A DNA stretch of 39,336 nucleotides from Azospirillum sp. SYSU D00513 (GTDB taxonomy: Bacteria > Pseudomonadota > Alphaproteobacteria > Azospirillales > Azospirillaceae): assembly GCF_017356015.1 (NCBI RefSeq), contig NZ_JAFIQV010000018.1, positions 1 to 39,336 of the forward strand, written 5' to 3'. This document shows, piece by piece, positions 7,529 through 14,463 of the stretch. Every line of letters begins with the position of its first letter. The first letter of the stretch is position 1. Below the pieces are notes generated by a model. It was not told where the DNA came from, ran no database searches, and was given only the letters and a program-made list of their open reading frames with translations. A program made the translations under genes and the position numbers.

Positions 7529-8422
7529 ATGCGCATCGGCATCGACCTGGGCGGCACCAAGATCGCCGCCGTCGCCCTCGGCCCCGATGGCGGGGAGCGC
7601 GCCCGCCACCGCGCCGCCACGCCCCATGCCTATGACGGGACGCTCGACGCGCTGGCGGACGCCGTGCGGGCACTGGAATCGGATGCCGGCGCCTGCGCTG
7701 CGACCGTCGGCCTCAGCCTGCCGGGCATCGTCGATTCCGAGGCAGGAACGGTGTGGGCGGTGAACCTGCCCTGGCTGCACGGCAAGCCCCTGGCGGACGA
7801 CCTCGCCCGGCGCCTCGACCGCCCGGTCCGGCTCGCCAACGACGCCAACTGCTTCGTCCTGTCGGAGGCGGTGGACGGGGCCGCCGCCGGCGCAGCGGTC
7901 GTGTTCGGCATCATCCTCGGAACCGGGGTCGGCGGCGGCATCGTCGTGGACCGCCGGATCCTGCCGGGCGCCAACGGCCTCGCCGGCGAATGGGGCCACA
8001 CCCCGCTGCCCTGGCGCGAGGCGGAGGACGGGCCGGAGGAGCCCTGCGGCTGCGGCCGGTCCGGCTGCATCGAGCCGCTTCTCTGCGGCGCCGGCCTGAC
8101 CCGGCTGCATGCCCGCCTGACCGGCGAGACCGCCACCCCGCCGGAACTGGCCGCCCGCGCCACGGCCGGCGATGCGGCCGCGCTGCGCACCCTCGACCGC
8201 CACGCCGACGCGCTCGCCCGCGCGCTCGCCGCCGTGATCAACCTGCTCGACCCGCATACGGTGGTGGTCGGCGGCGGCCTGTCGGGGCTTCCCGGCCTCT
8301 ACGACACCGTCCCCGCCCGCTGGGGCCGCTGGGCACTGGCAACCCCCCCCCGCACCCGCTTCCTGCGCGCCAGCCACGGCGCCGAAAGCGGCATGCGCGG
8401 GGCGGCCTGGCTGTTCGGGTGA
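7529..8422 (+). CDS. ROK-family sugar kinase, probably N-acetylglucosamine kinase
   Basis: A protein of 297 residues. The ATG at 7529 is preceded by AAGGCAGGA and directly starts the phosphate-binding motif IGIDLGGTK. The catalytic Asp105 lies in NDANC, and the ROK zinc site is formed by His157 (EWGHTPL) with CGCGRSGC (Cys173, 175, 180). ROK kinases phosphorylate glucose, fructose, ManNAc or GlcNAc with ATP. GlcNAc is favoured because nagA lies about 1.3 kb downstream on the opposite strand, separated by an inserted toxin-antitoxin cassette. Fructokinase remains possible. Cytosolic. Confidence 0.85.
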   Translation: MRIGIDLGGTKIAAVALGPDGGERARHRAATPHAYDGTLDALADAVRALESDAGACAATVGLSLPGIVDSEAGTVWAVNLPWLHGKPLADDLARRLDRPVRLANDANCFVLSEAVDGAAAGAAVVFGIILGTGVGGGIVVDRRILPGANGLAGEWGHTPLPWREAEDGPEEPCGCGRSGCIEPLLCGAGLTRLHARLTGETATPPELAARATAGDAAALRTLDRHADALARALAAVINLLDPHTVVVGGGLSGLPGLYDTVPARWGRWALATPPRTRFLRASHGAESGMRGAAWLFG

Positions 8423-8432
8423 CTATCTGACG

Positions 8433-8444
8433 GAACGGTCGTTC
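8433..8444. repeat. Small palindrome upstream of the toxin-antitoxin promoter
   Basis: GAACG-GT-CGTTC, a perfect 12-bp palindrome 11 nt after the kinase stop codon and about 43 bp before the -35 box of the toxin-antitoxin promoter. It could be a second regulator site or part of a weak terminator. Confidence 0.35.
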
Positions 8445-8486
8445 TGTTTGCTGGGACGGCGCGTGCTGTTCAACGGCGACGGCGCC

Positions 8487-8515
8487 TTGACGAAGTGTTC
8501 GCTAACAGCGATCAT
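8487..8515 (+). promoter_or_regulatory. Toxin-antitoxin promoter with internal operator
   Basis: TTGACG (8487-8492), a 17-bp spacer, then GATCAT (8510-8515). The predicted transcription start falls on or next to the ATG at 8522, so the message may be leaderless; no Shine-Dalgarno is visible. The palindrome TCGCT-AAC-AGCGA (8499-8511) overlaps the spacer and -10 box, the usual place for autorepression by the antitoxin. Confidence 0.55.
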
Positions 8516-8521
8516 CTTGTT

Positions 8522-8773
8522 ATGAAGCTTGTCATCGAATCCGCCGCGGCGAAGGCATTTCTTCAGATGCCAAAGGCCGATGCCGCTGCTTTGCGGAAAA
8601 AGATGAACATCTTCGCAGCCGATCCCTACGCTCAGCATTCCTGGGCAAAGGCGTTCGGCGGTGGAACTGGCCGCATTCGACACGGTGAATGGCGAGCCCT
8701 ATACCGGATCGACGGGACCGCCCTTGTTGTTACCGTCGTAAAGGTCGGAAACCGTAGGGAGGTCTGTCGATGA
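8522..8773 (+). CDS. RelE/ParE-superfamily toxin
   Basis: A protein of 83 residues. The ATG at 8522 gives a normal RelE/ParE length. Landmarks: an N-terminal helix pair (KAFLQMPKADAAALRKKM), the strand block GRIRHGEWRALYRID and the last strand VVTVVKVGNRREV with conserved basic residues. Members are mRNA interferases or gyrase poisons, each neutralised by the neighbouring antitoxin. The last four bases (ATGA) overlap the antitoxin start, so translation is coupled. Which target it attacks cannot be told from sequence. Confidence 0.85.
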   Translation: MKLVIESAAAKAFLQMPKADAAALRKKMNIFAADPYAQHSWAKAFGGGTGRIRHGEWRALYRIDGTALVVTVVKVGNRREVCR

Positions 8774-9162
8774 AGGTTTTGCCGATCAAGCCCATTGCGG
8801 AAACGCCTGACAGCGTGACTTTGACGAGGGCCGACTTCGAGGCGCTTACGGAACTTCTGACCGATGCGCAGGATCTCGCCGACATCGAAGCCATTTCGGC
8901 CCGTCTTGAGGCCGGAGAAACCGAGGCGTACCCATTCGAAGTCGTTGAACGCATCCTTGACGGAGGGCATCCGATCACAGCCTTCCGGGAACACCGGCGC
9001 TTCACCCTACGGGGTCTCGCGGAAGCTGCGGGCATCGCCCCATCCTATCTGTCGGAAATCGAGAGCGGAAAGAAGCCCGGCAGCTTTGACGCAATGACGC
9101 GGATCGCGTCAGCGCTCCGGGTGCCTCTGGACCTTTTGGCAAAGCCGCACGAAAGCACTTGA
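8770..9162 (+). CDS. Xre-family antitoxin
   Basis: A protein of 130 residues overlapping the toxin by 4 nt. Residues 15-50 (VTLTRADFEALTELLTDAQDLADIEAI) are a helical segment likely to bind the toxin. Residues about 72-123 form an Xre/Cro helix-turn-helix (LRGLAEAAGIAPSYLSEIESGKKPGSFDAMTRIASAL). It probably represses its own promoter at the palindrome in 8499-8511. The order toxin first, antitoxin second is that of higBA-like systems. Confidence 0.85.
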   Translation: MKVLPIKPIAETPDSVTLTRADFEALTELLTDAQDLADIEAISARLEAGETEAYPFEVVERILDGGHPITAFREHRRFTLRGLAEAAGIAPSYLSEIESGKKPGSFDAMTRIASALRVPLDLLAKPHEST

Positions 9163-9537
9163 ATGCAAGTGTCGCCGATCAAGACCGACGCGGACCTCGC
9201 CTCCGCGCTTTCCGAGATCGAACGGTTTTGGGACGCGGAGCCCGACACCGATGAGGGCGACCGTTTGGATGTGCTGGTGACGCTGGTGGAGGCTTATGAG
9301 CGGTGGCATCACCCCATACCGCCGGCCGACCCCATCGCGGCGGTCGAGTTCATGATGGAGCAGCGGGGCCTGACGCGGGCCGACCTGGAGCCGATCATCG
9401 GCTCCGGCGGCCGGGTATCGGAGGTGCTGAACCGCCGCGGCGCGCTCACGCTTCCGATGATCCGCCGCCTCTCCGAAGAACTGCGGATTCCCGCCGAGAT
9501 CCTGATCCAGCCTTACGATCTGCAACGGGCCGCCTAA
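9163..9537 (+). CDS. HigA-like (COG5499-type) helix-turn-helix protein, third gene of the toxin-antitoxin cassette
   Basis: A protein of 124 residues whose ATG abuts the antitoxin stop codon (TGAATG). The N-terminal half has the acidic pattern of HigA partners (DADLASALSEIERFWDAEPDTDEGDRLDVLVTLVEAYE, residues 8-45). The C-terminal half is a helix-turn-helix (RGLTRADLEPIIGSGGRVSEVLNRRG, then LTLPMIRRLSEELRIP). Such proteins normally follow a HigB toxin, but none is present. It may be an orphan antitoxin, an anti-addiction factor or a co-repressor of the cassette. A strong bidirectional-looking terminator follows. Confidence 0.8.
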   Translation: MQVSPIKTDADLASALSEIERFWDAEPDTDEGDRLDVLVTLVEAYERWHHPIPPADPIAAVEFMMEQRGLTRADLEPIIGSGGRVSEVLNRRGALTLPMIRRLSEELRIPAEILIQPYDLQRAA

Positions 9538-9558
9538 CCGTCCGGCCCCCACAAACGC

Positions 9559-9594
9559 AACGGGGCGGCCCCATTGAAGGAGCCGCCCCGTTTT
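9559..9594 (+). terminator. Rho-independent terminator of the toxin-antitoxin cassette
   Basis: AACGGGGCGGC (9559-9569) pairs perfectly with GCCGCCCCGTT (9582-9592), with a 12-nt loop and a TTTT run. It lies 22 nt after the HigA-like stop. Confidence 0.85.
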
Positions 9595-9614
9595 GCTGGC
9601 CTGTCGGCGACCGG

Positions 9615-9677
9615 TCAGTCGGAGATGGTCTGCCAGAGGAAGAACAGCAGGGCCGCAGCCATCAGGGCGATGTCCAT
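9615..9677 (-). CDS. 20-residue predicted membrane peptide
   Basis: The 20-codon frame starts MDIALMAAALLFFLW and ends QTISD. The ATG at 9677 has AGGAG 7 nt upstream (CCCAGGAGTTTCCC). Residues 3-15 form one apolar helix. It lies 94 nt downstream of nagA on the same strand, so it could share its transcript, and before the terminator region. The size fits known bacterial small membrane proteins; no family is recognised. Confidence 0.5.
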   Translation of the reverse strand: MDIALMAAALLFFLWQTISD

Positions 9678-9771
9678 GGGAAACTCCTGGGATCGGGTTG
9701 GGGTCTTGTCGGCGTTCGGTCTTTCGGGCGCTTCTATACGACAGAATGGGGCAACGGGGCAGGGGTTCCGT

Positions 9772-10932
9772 TCAGCAGAGCGCCATTTTTCCACCGACCC
9801 AGGTGGCGCGCGGCATCAGCCGCTCGTCGAGATGGACGAGGTCGGCGGCCATGCCCGTGCGGATGCGGCCGCGCTCTTGGGCGATGCCCAGCGCGTCGGC
9901 GGGGTAGGCGGCGGCCATGCGCAGGGCTTCGTCCAGCGGGATGCCGATCCGCTCCACGCAGTTGCGCACCGCCGACGCCATGTCCAGCGCCGATCCGGCC
10001 AGCGTGCCGTCGGCGGTGACGCAGCGCCCGTCCTCGACCCGGACGGGCTCGCCATACAGGGTGAAGCCCGCCTTGTCCCCTCCCTCCGCCCCGACCGGGG
10101 GCATGGCATCGGTGACGAGGAACAGCTTGCCGTGCGGCTTGGCCCGCCAGGCGAGCCGGACGGAGGCGTCGTGCACATGGTGGCCGTCCACGATGATGCC
10201 GCACCAGACGGCGTCGTCGTCCAGCGCCGCGCCGACGAGGCCCGGCTCGCGGGAGCCGAGCTGGCTCATGGCGTTGAAGAGATGCGTGACGATCCGGATG
10301 CCCGCGGCGAATCCGGCCCGCGCCTCCTCCAGGCGGGCGGCGCTGTGCCCGGCGGACAGGACCAGCCCGGCGGCGGCCATGGCGCGGACGGTGTCCGGGG
10401 GCACCGTCTCCGGCGCCAGGGTGAGGAGCGTCGGAAAGCCGTTCGCCCCGGCCAGCAGGGCGAGGTCGTCGGGCTCCGGCGGGGCGATGTGGCGCGGGTG
10501 GTGGACGCCGCGCCGGGCCGCCGCGATGTGCGGGCCTTCGAGATGGAGGCCCAGAACGCCCGGCACCCGCCTGGCGATGGCTTGGCGGACGGCGGCGATG
10601 GCCGTGGCGCGGATGGAACGGCTGTCGGTGATCAGCGTCGGCAGCAGGCCGGTCGTGCCGAAGCGCCGGTGCGCCTCGACAATGCGCCGCGCCGTGCCGA
10701 GCGTCGGCCGGTCGTTGAAGAGCAGCCCTCCTCCGCCATTGACCTGGAGGTCGATGAACCCCGGCGCCAGGATGCCGCCGCCCAGGTCGTGCTGCGGCAC
10801 GCGGGGCGGCACGGCGGAGCGCTGGACCACGCCGGCGATCCTGTCGCCGTCGATCAGGACGGCTGCGTCCCCCGCCACGGCTCCCGCCTCGTCGAAGCCC
10901 GTGTGGACCGTCGCGTTGACCAGTGCCTGCAA
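9772..10932 (-). CDS. nagA: N-acetylglucosamine-6-phosphate deacetylase
   Basis: A protein of 386 residues. It removes acetate from GlcNAc-6-phosphate to give glucosamine-6-phosphate in the cytosol. Visible landmarks of the amidohydrolase barrel: PGFIDLQVNG, metal ligand Glu132 in HLEGPH, His196 in SAGHS, His217 in THLFNAMS, and catalytic Asp275 in VTDAMPP. The start is TTG at 10932, preceded by GGGGAGGAG with 8 nt spacing; no ATG fits the conserved N-terminus. It pairs functionally with the ROK kinase at 7529. No nagB or transporter is in the window. Confidence 0.92.
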   Translation of the reverse strand: MQALVNATVHTGFDEAGAVAGDAAVLIDGDRIAGVVQRSAVPPRVPQHDLGGGILAPGFIDLQVNGGGGLLFNDRPTLGTARRIVEAHRRFGTTGLLPTLITDSRSIRATAIAAVRQAIARRVPGVLGLHLEGPHIAAARRGVHHPRHIAPPEPDDLALLAGANGFPTLLTLAPETVPPDTVRAMAAAGLVLSAGHSAARLEEARAGFAAGIRIVTHLFNAMSQLGSREPGLVGAALDDDAVWCGIIVDGHHVHDASVRLAWRAKPHGKLFLVTDAMPPVGAEGGDKAGFTLYGEPVRVEDGRCVTADGTLAGSALDMASAVRNCVERIGIPLDEALRMAAAYPADALGIAQERGRIRTGMAADLVHLDERLMPRATWVGGKMALC

Positions 10933-11156
10933 ATGCCTGCTCCTCCCCTTGGCCGAATCCTGACCGGAAAGGGCAAAGCTAAACGCCGACCCTGCTTCGG
11001 GCGCAAGCGTGCCGGGGAGGCAGTTTCATGCCGAAAGGACTAAACTGGAAACACCGGAGTTATATCGAGGGTCAGGATTGCCAGGGGTCTCGAAACTTTG
11101 GCACAAGAAGCCCTGCCCGGCGGGCGTGGCCAAGGTCGCGGGCCTGAACGCCGGCC

Positions 11157-11244
11157 AAAAAAAAGGCCGCAGCTCGTAAAAGCGCGGCCTTCAAGTCTAG
11201 GGAGGAAACGCCCAAGAAGGGCGACGCAGCAATCGCTTGCTGCA
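11157..11244 (-). ncRNA. alpha-r8 (suhB/MmgR-like) small RNA, copy 1
   Basis: About 88 nt, leftward. The 5' hairpin GCAGCAA/TTGCTGC (11226-11243) is followed by a single-stranded block containing GCGTTTCCTCCCTAGACTT (11193-11211). A perfect terminator AAGGCCGC/GCGGCCTT (11163-11191) with eight U ends it. The 10-mer TTTCCTCCCT and this layout are those I recall for the alphaproteobacterial alpha-r8/suhB family (Hfq-bound, MmgR in Sinorhizobium). A promoter fits the 5' end. The same block recurs at 32707-32729. Confidence 0.75.
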
Positions 11245-11250
11245 ACGCAG

Positions 11251-11278
11251 AAGGTAATCCACCCTGCGGGCGATTCAA
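11251..11278 (-). promoter_or_regulatory. Promoter of sRNA copy 1
   Basis: On the minus strand TTGAAT (11278-11273), 16 bp spacer, TACCTT (11256-11251). The predicted start is at about 11244, exactly at the 5' hairpin of the sRNA. Confidence 0.5.
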
Positions 11279-11395
11279 TACCCATGCGGCGGCCTTCCGG
11301 GCCTGCGCGGCCTTTTCCGGGGGCGGTGTGGCCGGATGGTCACAAAGAGGCGGTCCTGTTTCCCCGCCGGCCCTGCACTGGATAGAGGACGCCGG

Positions 11396-12283
11396 ATGGA
11401 AGGCGCCGGACAGAGGGCGCCGGACACCGGGCCACCACACGCGACAGCGGGAGAAAGACCCTTGGCACAGCCGCTAGCGGATTCGACGGCAGACACCCCA
11501 TCCGCCCTCGCGCGCTTCGACGACTTCATGGCCGGGCTGGAAGGCCGCCGGCCCGCCGTGTTCCTCGACTATGACGGCACCCTGACCCCCATCGTCGAGC
11601 GGCCGGACCTGGCATTGCTGGACGAGGGCGTGCGCGCGACGATCCGCCGGCTTGCGGCCCTCTGCCCGGTGGCGATGGTGAGCGGGCGCGACCTCGACGA
11701 CGTGGCGCGCCATGTCGGGCTGGAGGAGCTGGTCTATGCCGGCAGCCACGGCTTCGACATCCGCGGCCCTAACCTGCGCACCCAGATCGGTGTCGAGTTC
11801 ATGCCGGAGATCGACGCCGCCGAGGCGGAGCTGAAGACCGCGATGGCCGGCGTCACCGGTGCGCTGGTCGAGCGCAAGCGCTTCGCCGTCGCGGTCCACA
11901 CGCGCCAGGTCGATCCCGCCGCCAAGAGCTGGGTCGCCGACGCCGTCGCCGGCATCGCCGGGCGCAACACGCGCCTGCGCCTGACCGGCGGCAAGGAGAT
12001 CTTCGAGCTTCGCCCCGCCATCCCTTGGGACAAGGGGCGGGCGGTGCTGGCCCTGCTCGACACGCTCGGGCTGGCCGGCGGGGACACCGTGCCGCTCTAC
12101 ATCGGGGACGACGAAACCGACGAGGACGCCTTCCGCGCGCTCGCCGAGCGCGGAGCAGGGCAGGGGTTCGGCATCCGCGTCATGGACCCGCCGTCGCCCA
12201 CCCTGGCCGGCTGGTCCTTGCACGACACGGCCGAGGCCGGCGCCTTCCTGGCGCGGCTGGCCGACCGTCTGACGGCGGCTTGA
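11396..12283 (+). CDS. otsB: Trehalose-6-phosphate phosphatase
   Basis: A protein of 295 residues. The ATG at 11396 has AGAGGA 6 nt upstream. HAD-fold motifs: nucleophile block FLDYDGTLTP (Asp58, Asp60), VSGRD, an AGSHGF cap contact, and IGDDETDEDAF with the Mg-binding aspartates. It dephosphorylates trehalose-6-phosphate to trehalose, an osmoprotectant. No otsA is adjacent; it may lie elsewhere. The first 40 residues are poorly conserved, and a later TTG start is possible. Its stop codon is in the loop of the terminator. Confidence 0.9.
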   Translation: MEGAGQRAPDTGPPHATAGERPLAQPLADSTADTPSALARFDDFMAGLEGRRPAVFLDYDGTLTPIVERPDLALLDEGVRATIRRLAALCPVAMVSGRDLDDVARHVGLEELVYAGSHGFDIRGPNLRTQIGVEFMPEIDAAEAELKTAMAGVTGALVERKRFAVAVHTRQVDPAAKSWVADAVAGIAGRNTRLRLTGGKEIFELRPAIPWDKGRAVLALLDTLGLAGGDTVPLYIGDDETDEDAFRALAERGAGQGFGIRVMDPPSPTLAGWSLHDTAEAGAFLARLADRLTAA

Positions 12284-12297
12284 GCGCCGCCGTTTTT
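12272..12297 (+). terminator. Rho-independent terminator of otsB
   Basis: ACGGCGGC (12272-12279) pairs with GCCGCCGT (12286-12293), 6-nt loop, then TTTTT. The otsB stop TGA lies in the loop, so the stem overlaps the coding end. Confidence 0.8.
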
Positions 12298-12356
12298 ACA
12301 AATGGTTAAGGGTGCGGGCGTAGCGTCTTTCCAGCATCGGTGAGAAGGACCGTTCC

Positions 12357-12593
12357 ATGGAGATCGGCGCGCCCGCGACGCCCACCCTCTTCGCCCCGCA
12401 ATCGACGGCGCTCTCCGGCATGGCGGACGCCCAGGCGCGCGTGCAGGCGGCCGGCGAACAGCTCGCCGTCGGCAACCTCGACCCCGCCGTCGTCCTCGAA
12501 ATCTCCTCGGCCGAGTTCGACTTCGCCGCCAACGCCAAGGTCATGGCGACAGCGCAGGATAATACCAAGCGCCTGCTCGACATGCTGGCGTAA
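12357..12593 (+). CDS. Small flagellar-rod/hook-like protein (putative motility protein)
   Basis: A protein of 78 residues. The ATG at 12357 has AGAAGGA 7 nt upstream. The C-terminal half (EISSAEFDFAANAKVMATAQDNTKRLLDML) mimics the terminal helix of flagellar rod and hook proteins, where the FxANAKV pattern is diagnostic. The rest of such proteins is absent. It resembles the short putative-motility (YjfB-like) proteins. No flagellar gene is nearby. It could be a rod-associated factor or a domain remnant; the good ribosome binding site argues for a live gene. Confidence 0.6.
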   Translation: MEIGAPATPTLFAPQSTALSGMADAQARVQAAGEQLAVGNLDPAVVLEISSAEFDFAANAKVMATAQDNTKRLLDMLA

Positions 12594-12638
12594 AAACTTT
12601 TCCCGATCAGAAAACAACTCAGGCAATCAGAAGTTAAC

Positions 12639-12934
12639 CGTCATCCCCGCGGACGAGCATAGGTGCTAACTTTGAGGGTTGATCGACCAAAGCAAGGTTC
12701 CGACCACCTTCCACCGTCATCCCCGCGGACGCGGGGATCCAGAGTTTCCAAAGGGTTCGCTACGGGAAGGACTGGATTCCCGCTTTCGCGGGAATGACGA
12801 GGAGGGAGGTTGCAGGCTTCGGCAAAACGGGCCGATGTACAAACGTCAGCGCCCATGCGCGAAAGCGGGGATCCAGAACTCCTGGTGGCGTGGCTCGGAT
12901 GCGAAGCCTGGATCCCCGCTTTTGCGGGGATGAC
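12639..12934. repeat. Composite palindromic repeat, copy A
   Basis: A mosaic of inverted GTCATCCCCGC / GCGGGGATGAC units. Inside lie CATAGGTGCTAACTTTG (from 12658) and a degenerate inverted partner (CAAACGTCAGCGCCCATG, 12840-12857), and a core of nested hairpins (12716-12800). The core matches copy B at 29737-29993 in reverse orientation. There are no genes; open frames across it merely reflect the repeat. Confidence 0.75.
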
Positions 12935-13006
12935 GACTAAGTGGTCGCTCCTCGATTGCTTGTCGTCCCCGAAAACACTAGCTGAATGTGTCGTCCGCCC
13001 CGCGCC

Positions 13007-13723
13007 TCACACGGCCAGATAGGCCCGCCGGATCGACTCCTCCTTCATCAGCGCCTGCATCGGACCGTCGAAGCGGATGACACCCTTTTCGATGACGCTC
13101 GCGCGGTCGGCGACGGCGCCGGCGAAGGCGAGGTTCTGTTCGGACAGCAGGATTGACAACCCCTCGGCCTTCAGGGCGCGCAAGGCCTCGGCCATCTGCT
13201 GGACGATGCGCGGGGCGAGCCCCTCCGACGGTTCGTCGAGCAGCAGCAGGGACGGGTTGCCCATCAGCGTACGGGCGAGCGTCAGCATCTGCTGTTCGCC
13301 GCCGCTCATCCGGCCGCCGCGCCGCCCACGCATCTCCGCCAGGTTGGGGAAGAGGGCGTAGAGCTTCTCCGGCGTCCAGTGCGGCGCGCCGGGGCGGGGC
13401 GGCTGGCGGCCGACCTCCAGGTTCTCCTCCACCGTCAGTTCGGTGAAGACGCGCCGGTCCTCCGGGACATAGCCGATGCCGAGCCGCGCGATGCGGTGCG
13501 GCGGCAGGGCCGAGACGTCGCGCCCCTCGAAGGTTACCGAGCCGGCGCGCGCGTCGAGCAGCCCCATGACGGCCTTCATCGTGGTGGACTTGCCGGCCCC
13601 GTTGCGCCCGACCAGCGCCAGCACCTCGCCCCGGCCGACGGCCAGATCCACCCCCGCCAGTATGTGCGCCCGCCCGTACCAGGCCTGAAGCCCCTGGACG
13701 CGCAGCAGCGGCTCCCCGGTCAT
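13007..13723 (-). CDS. livF: Branched-chain-type ABC transporter, ATPase LivF
   Basis: A protein of 238 residues. Walker A GRNGAGKST, ABC signature MSGGEQQ, Walker B LLLLDEPSEGL; the LivF hallmark GYVPEDRRVFTELTV is present. It pairs with LivG on the cytosolic face of the fused permease to power uptake. The start overlaps livG's stop by 4 nt, and it is the last gene of the leftward operon. It is intact in all motifs. Substrate is not fixed by sequence: branched-chain amino acids, amides, urea or aromatic acids are all handled by this family. Confidence 0.9.
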   Translation of the reverse strand: MTGEPLLRVQGLQAWYGRAHILAGVDLAVGRGEVLALVGRNGAGKSTTMKAVMGLLDARAGSVTFEGRDVSALPPHRIARLGIGYVPEDRRVFTELTVEENLEVGRQPPRPGAPHWTPEKLYALFPNLAEMRGRRGGRMSGGEQQMLTLARTLMGNPSLLLLDEPSEGLAPRIVQQMAEALRALKAEGLSILLSEQNLAFAGAVADRASVIEKGVIRFDGPMQALMKEESIRRAYLAV

Positions 13724-14463
13724 GCCGCACTCCCCAGATAGACGGCCTGCACGCGCGGGTCGGCGCGCACCGCGTCCGGCGGCCCCTCCGCGATCACCTG
13801 CCCGCGGTCGAGCACGAGGATGCGCGTGGCATGGCCGAACACCACGTCCATGTCATGTTCGGTGAACAGCACCGCCAGCCCGCGCTCGCGCACCAGCGAG
13901 GCGGTCAGCGCCATCAGTTCCAGCCGTTCGTTCGGGGCCATGCCGGCCGTCGGCTCGTCCATCAGCAGCAGCTTCGGGTCGCTCGCCAGCGCCATGGCCA
14001 GTTCCACCCGCTTCAGGTCGCCATAGGCCAGCACGCCGCAGGGCCGGTCCGCCTGCGCGCCCATGCCGACGCGGTCGAGCAGCGCCACCGCCTCCTCCCG
14101 GAAGAAGGAGGCGGCCGGACGCCACAGGCCGGACAGGCGCCGCCGGCAGGACAGCAAAACCGTCTGCACATTCTCCGCCACCGTCATGGTCGGGAAGGTC
14201 GCGGTGATCTGGAAGGTCCGTCCGACGCCCAGCCGCCAGACGCGGCGCGGCGGCAGCCCGACCAGCTCCGTCCCGTCCAGCCGCACGCTGCCGGCGTCGG
14301 CGCGGAGCTGCCCGTTCAGCAGGTTGAAGCAGGTCGTCTTGCCGGCCCCGTTCGGCCCGATCAGGGCCAGAAGCTCGCCCGCATCCAGCCCGAAGGAGAC
14401 GCCGCGCACGGCCTTCACCCCGCCGAAGCTGCGTTCCAGCCCGCTCACCTCCAGCCGCTTCAT
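13720..14463 (-). CDS. livG: Branched-chain-type ABC transporter, ATPase LivG
   Basis: A protein of 247 residues. Walker A GPNGAGKTT, Walker B LLLMDEPTAGMAPNE, and the LivG-typical GRTFQITATFPTMTVAENV. The expected ABC signature LSxGxQ is altered: the segment reads LAYGDLKRVELAMAL, as in many LivG proteins, which carry LxYGxQR; here Gln is replaced by Leu. ATG at 14463 overlaps the permease stop by 4 nt, and the gene's own stop overlaps livF by 4 nt, so the three are translationally coupled. Confidence 0.9.
   Translation of the reverse strand: MKRLEVSGLERSFGGVKAVRGVSFGLDAGELLALIGPNGAGKTTCFNLLNGQLRADAGSVRLDGTELVGLPPRRVWRLGVGRTFQITATFPTMTVAENVQTVLLSCRRRLSGLWRPAASFFREEAVALLDRVGMGAQADRPCGVLAYGDLKRVELAMALASDPKLLLMDEPTAGMAPNERLELMALTASLVRERGLAVLFTEHDMDVVFGHATRILVLDRGQVIAEGPPDAVRADPRVQAVYLGSAA

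Noticed and set aside
4526..8377. Long antisense frames over the ankyrin gene and leftward extension across the kinase
   Set aside because: High-GC shadow frames; the real gene has domains and the kinase is on the opposite strand.
12639..12934. CRISPR array
   Set aside because: Units are inverted and irregular, with no equal spacers or cas genes.
12679..13022. Open frames rich in RESGNP/RFRGND
   Set aside because: They are translations of the palindromic repeat, not genes.
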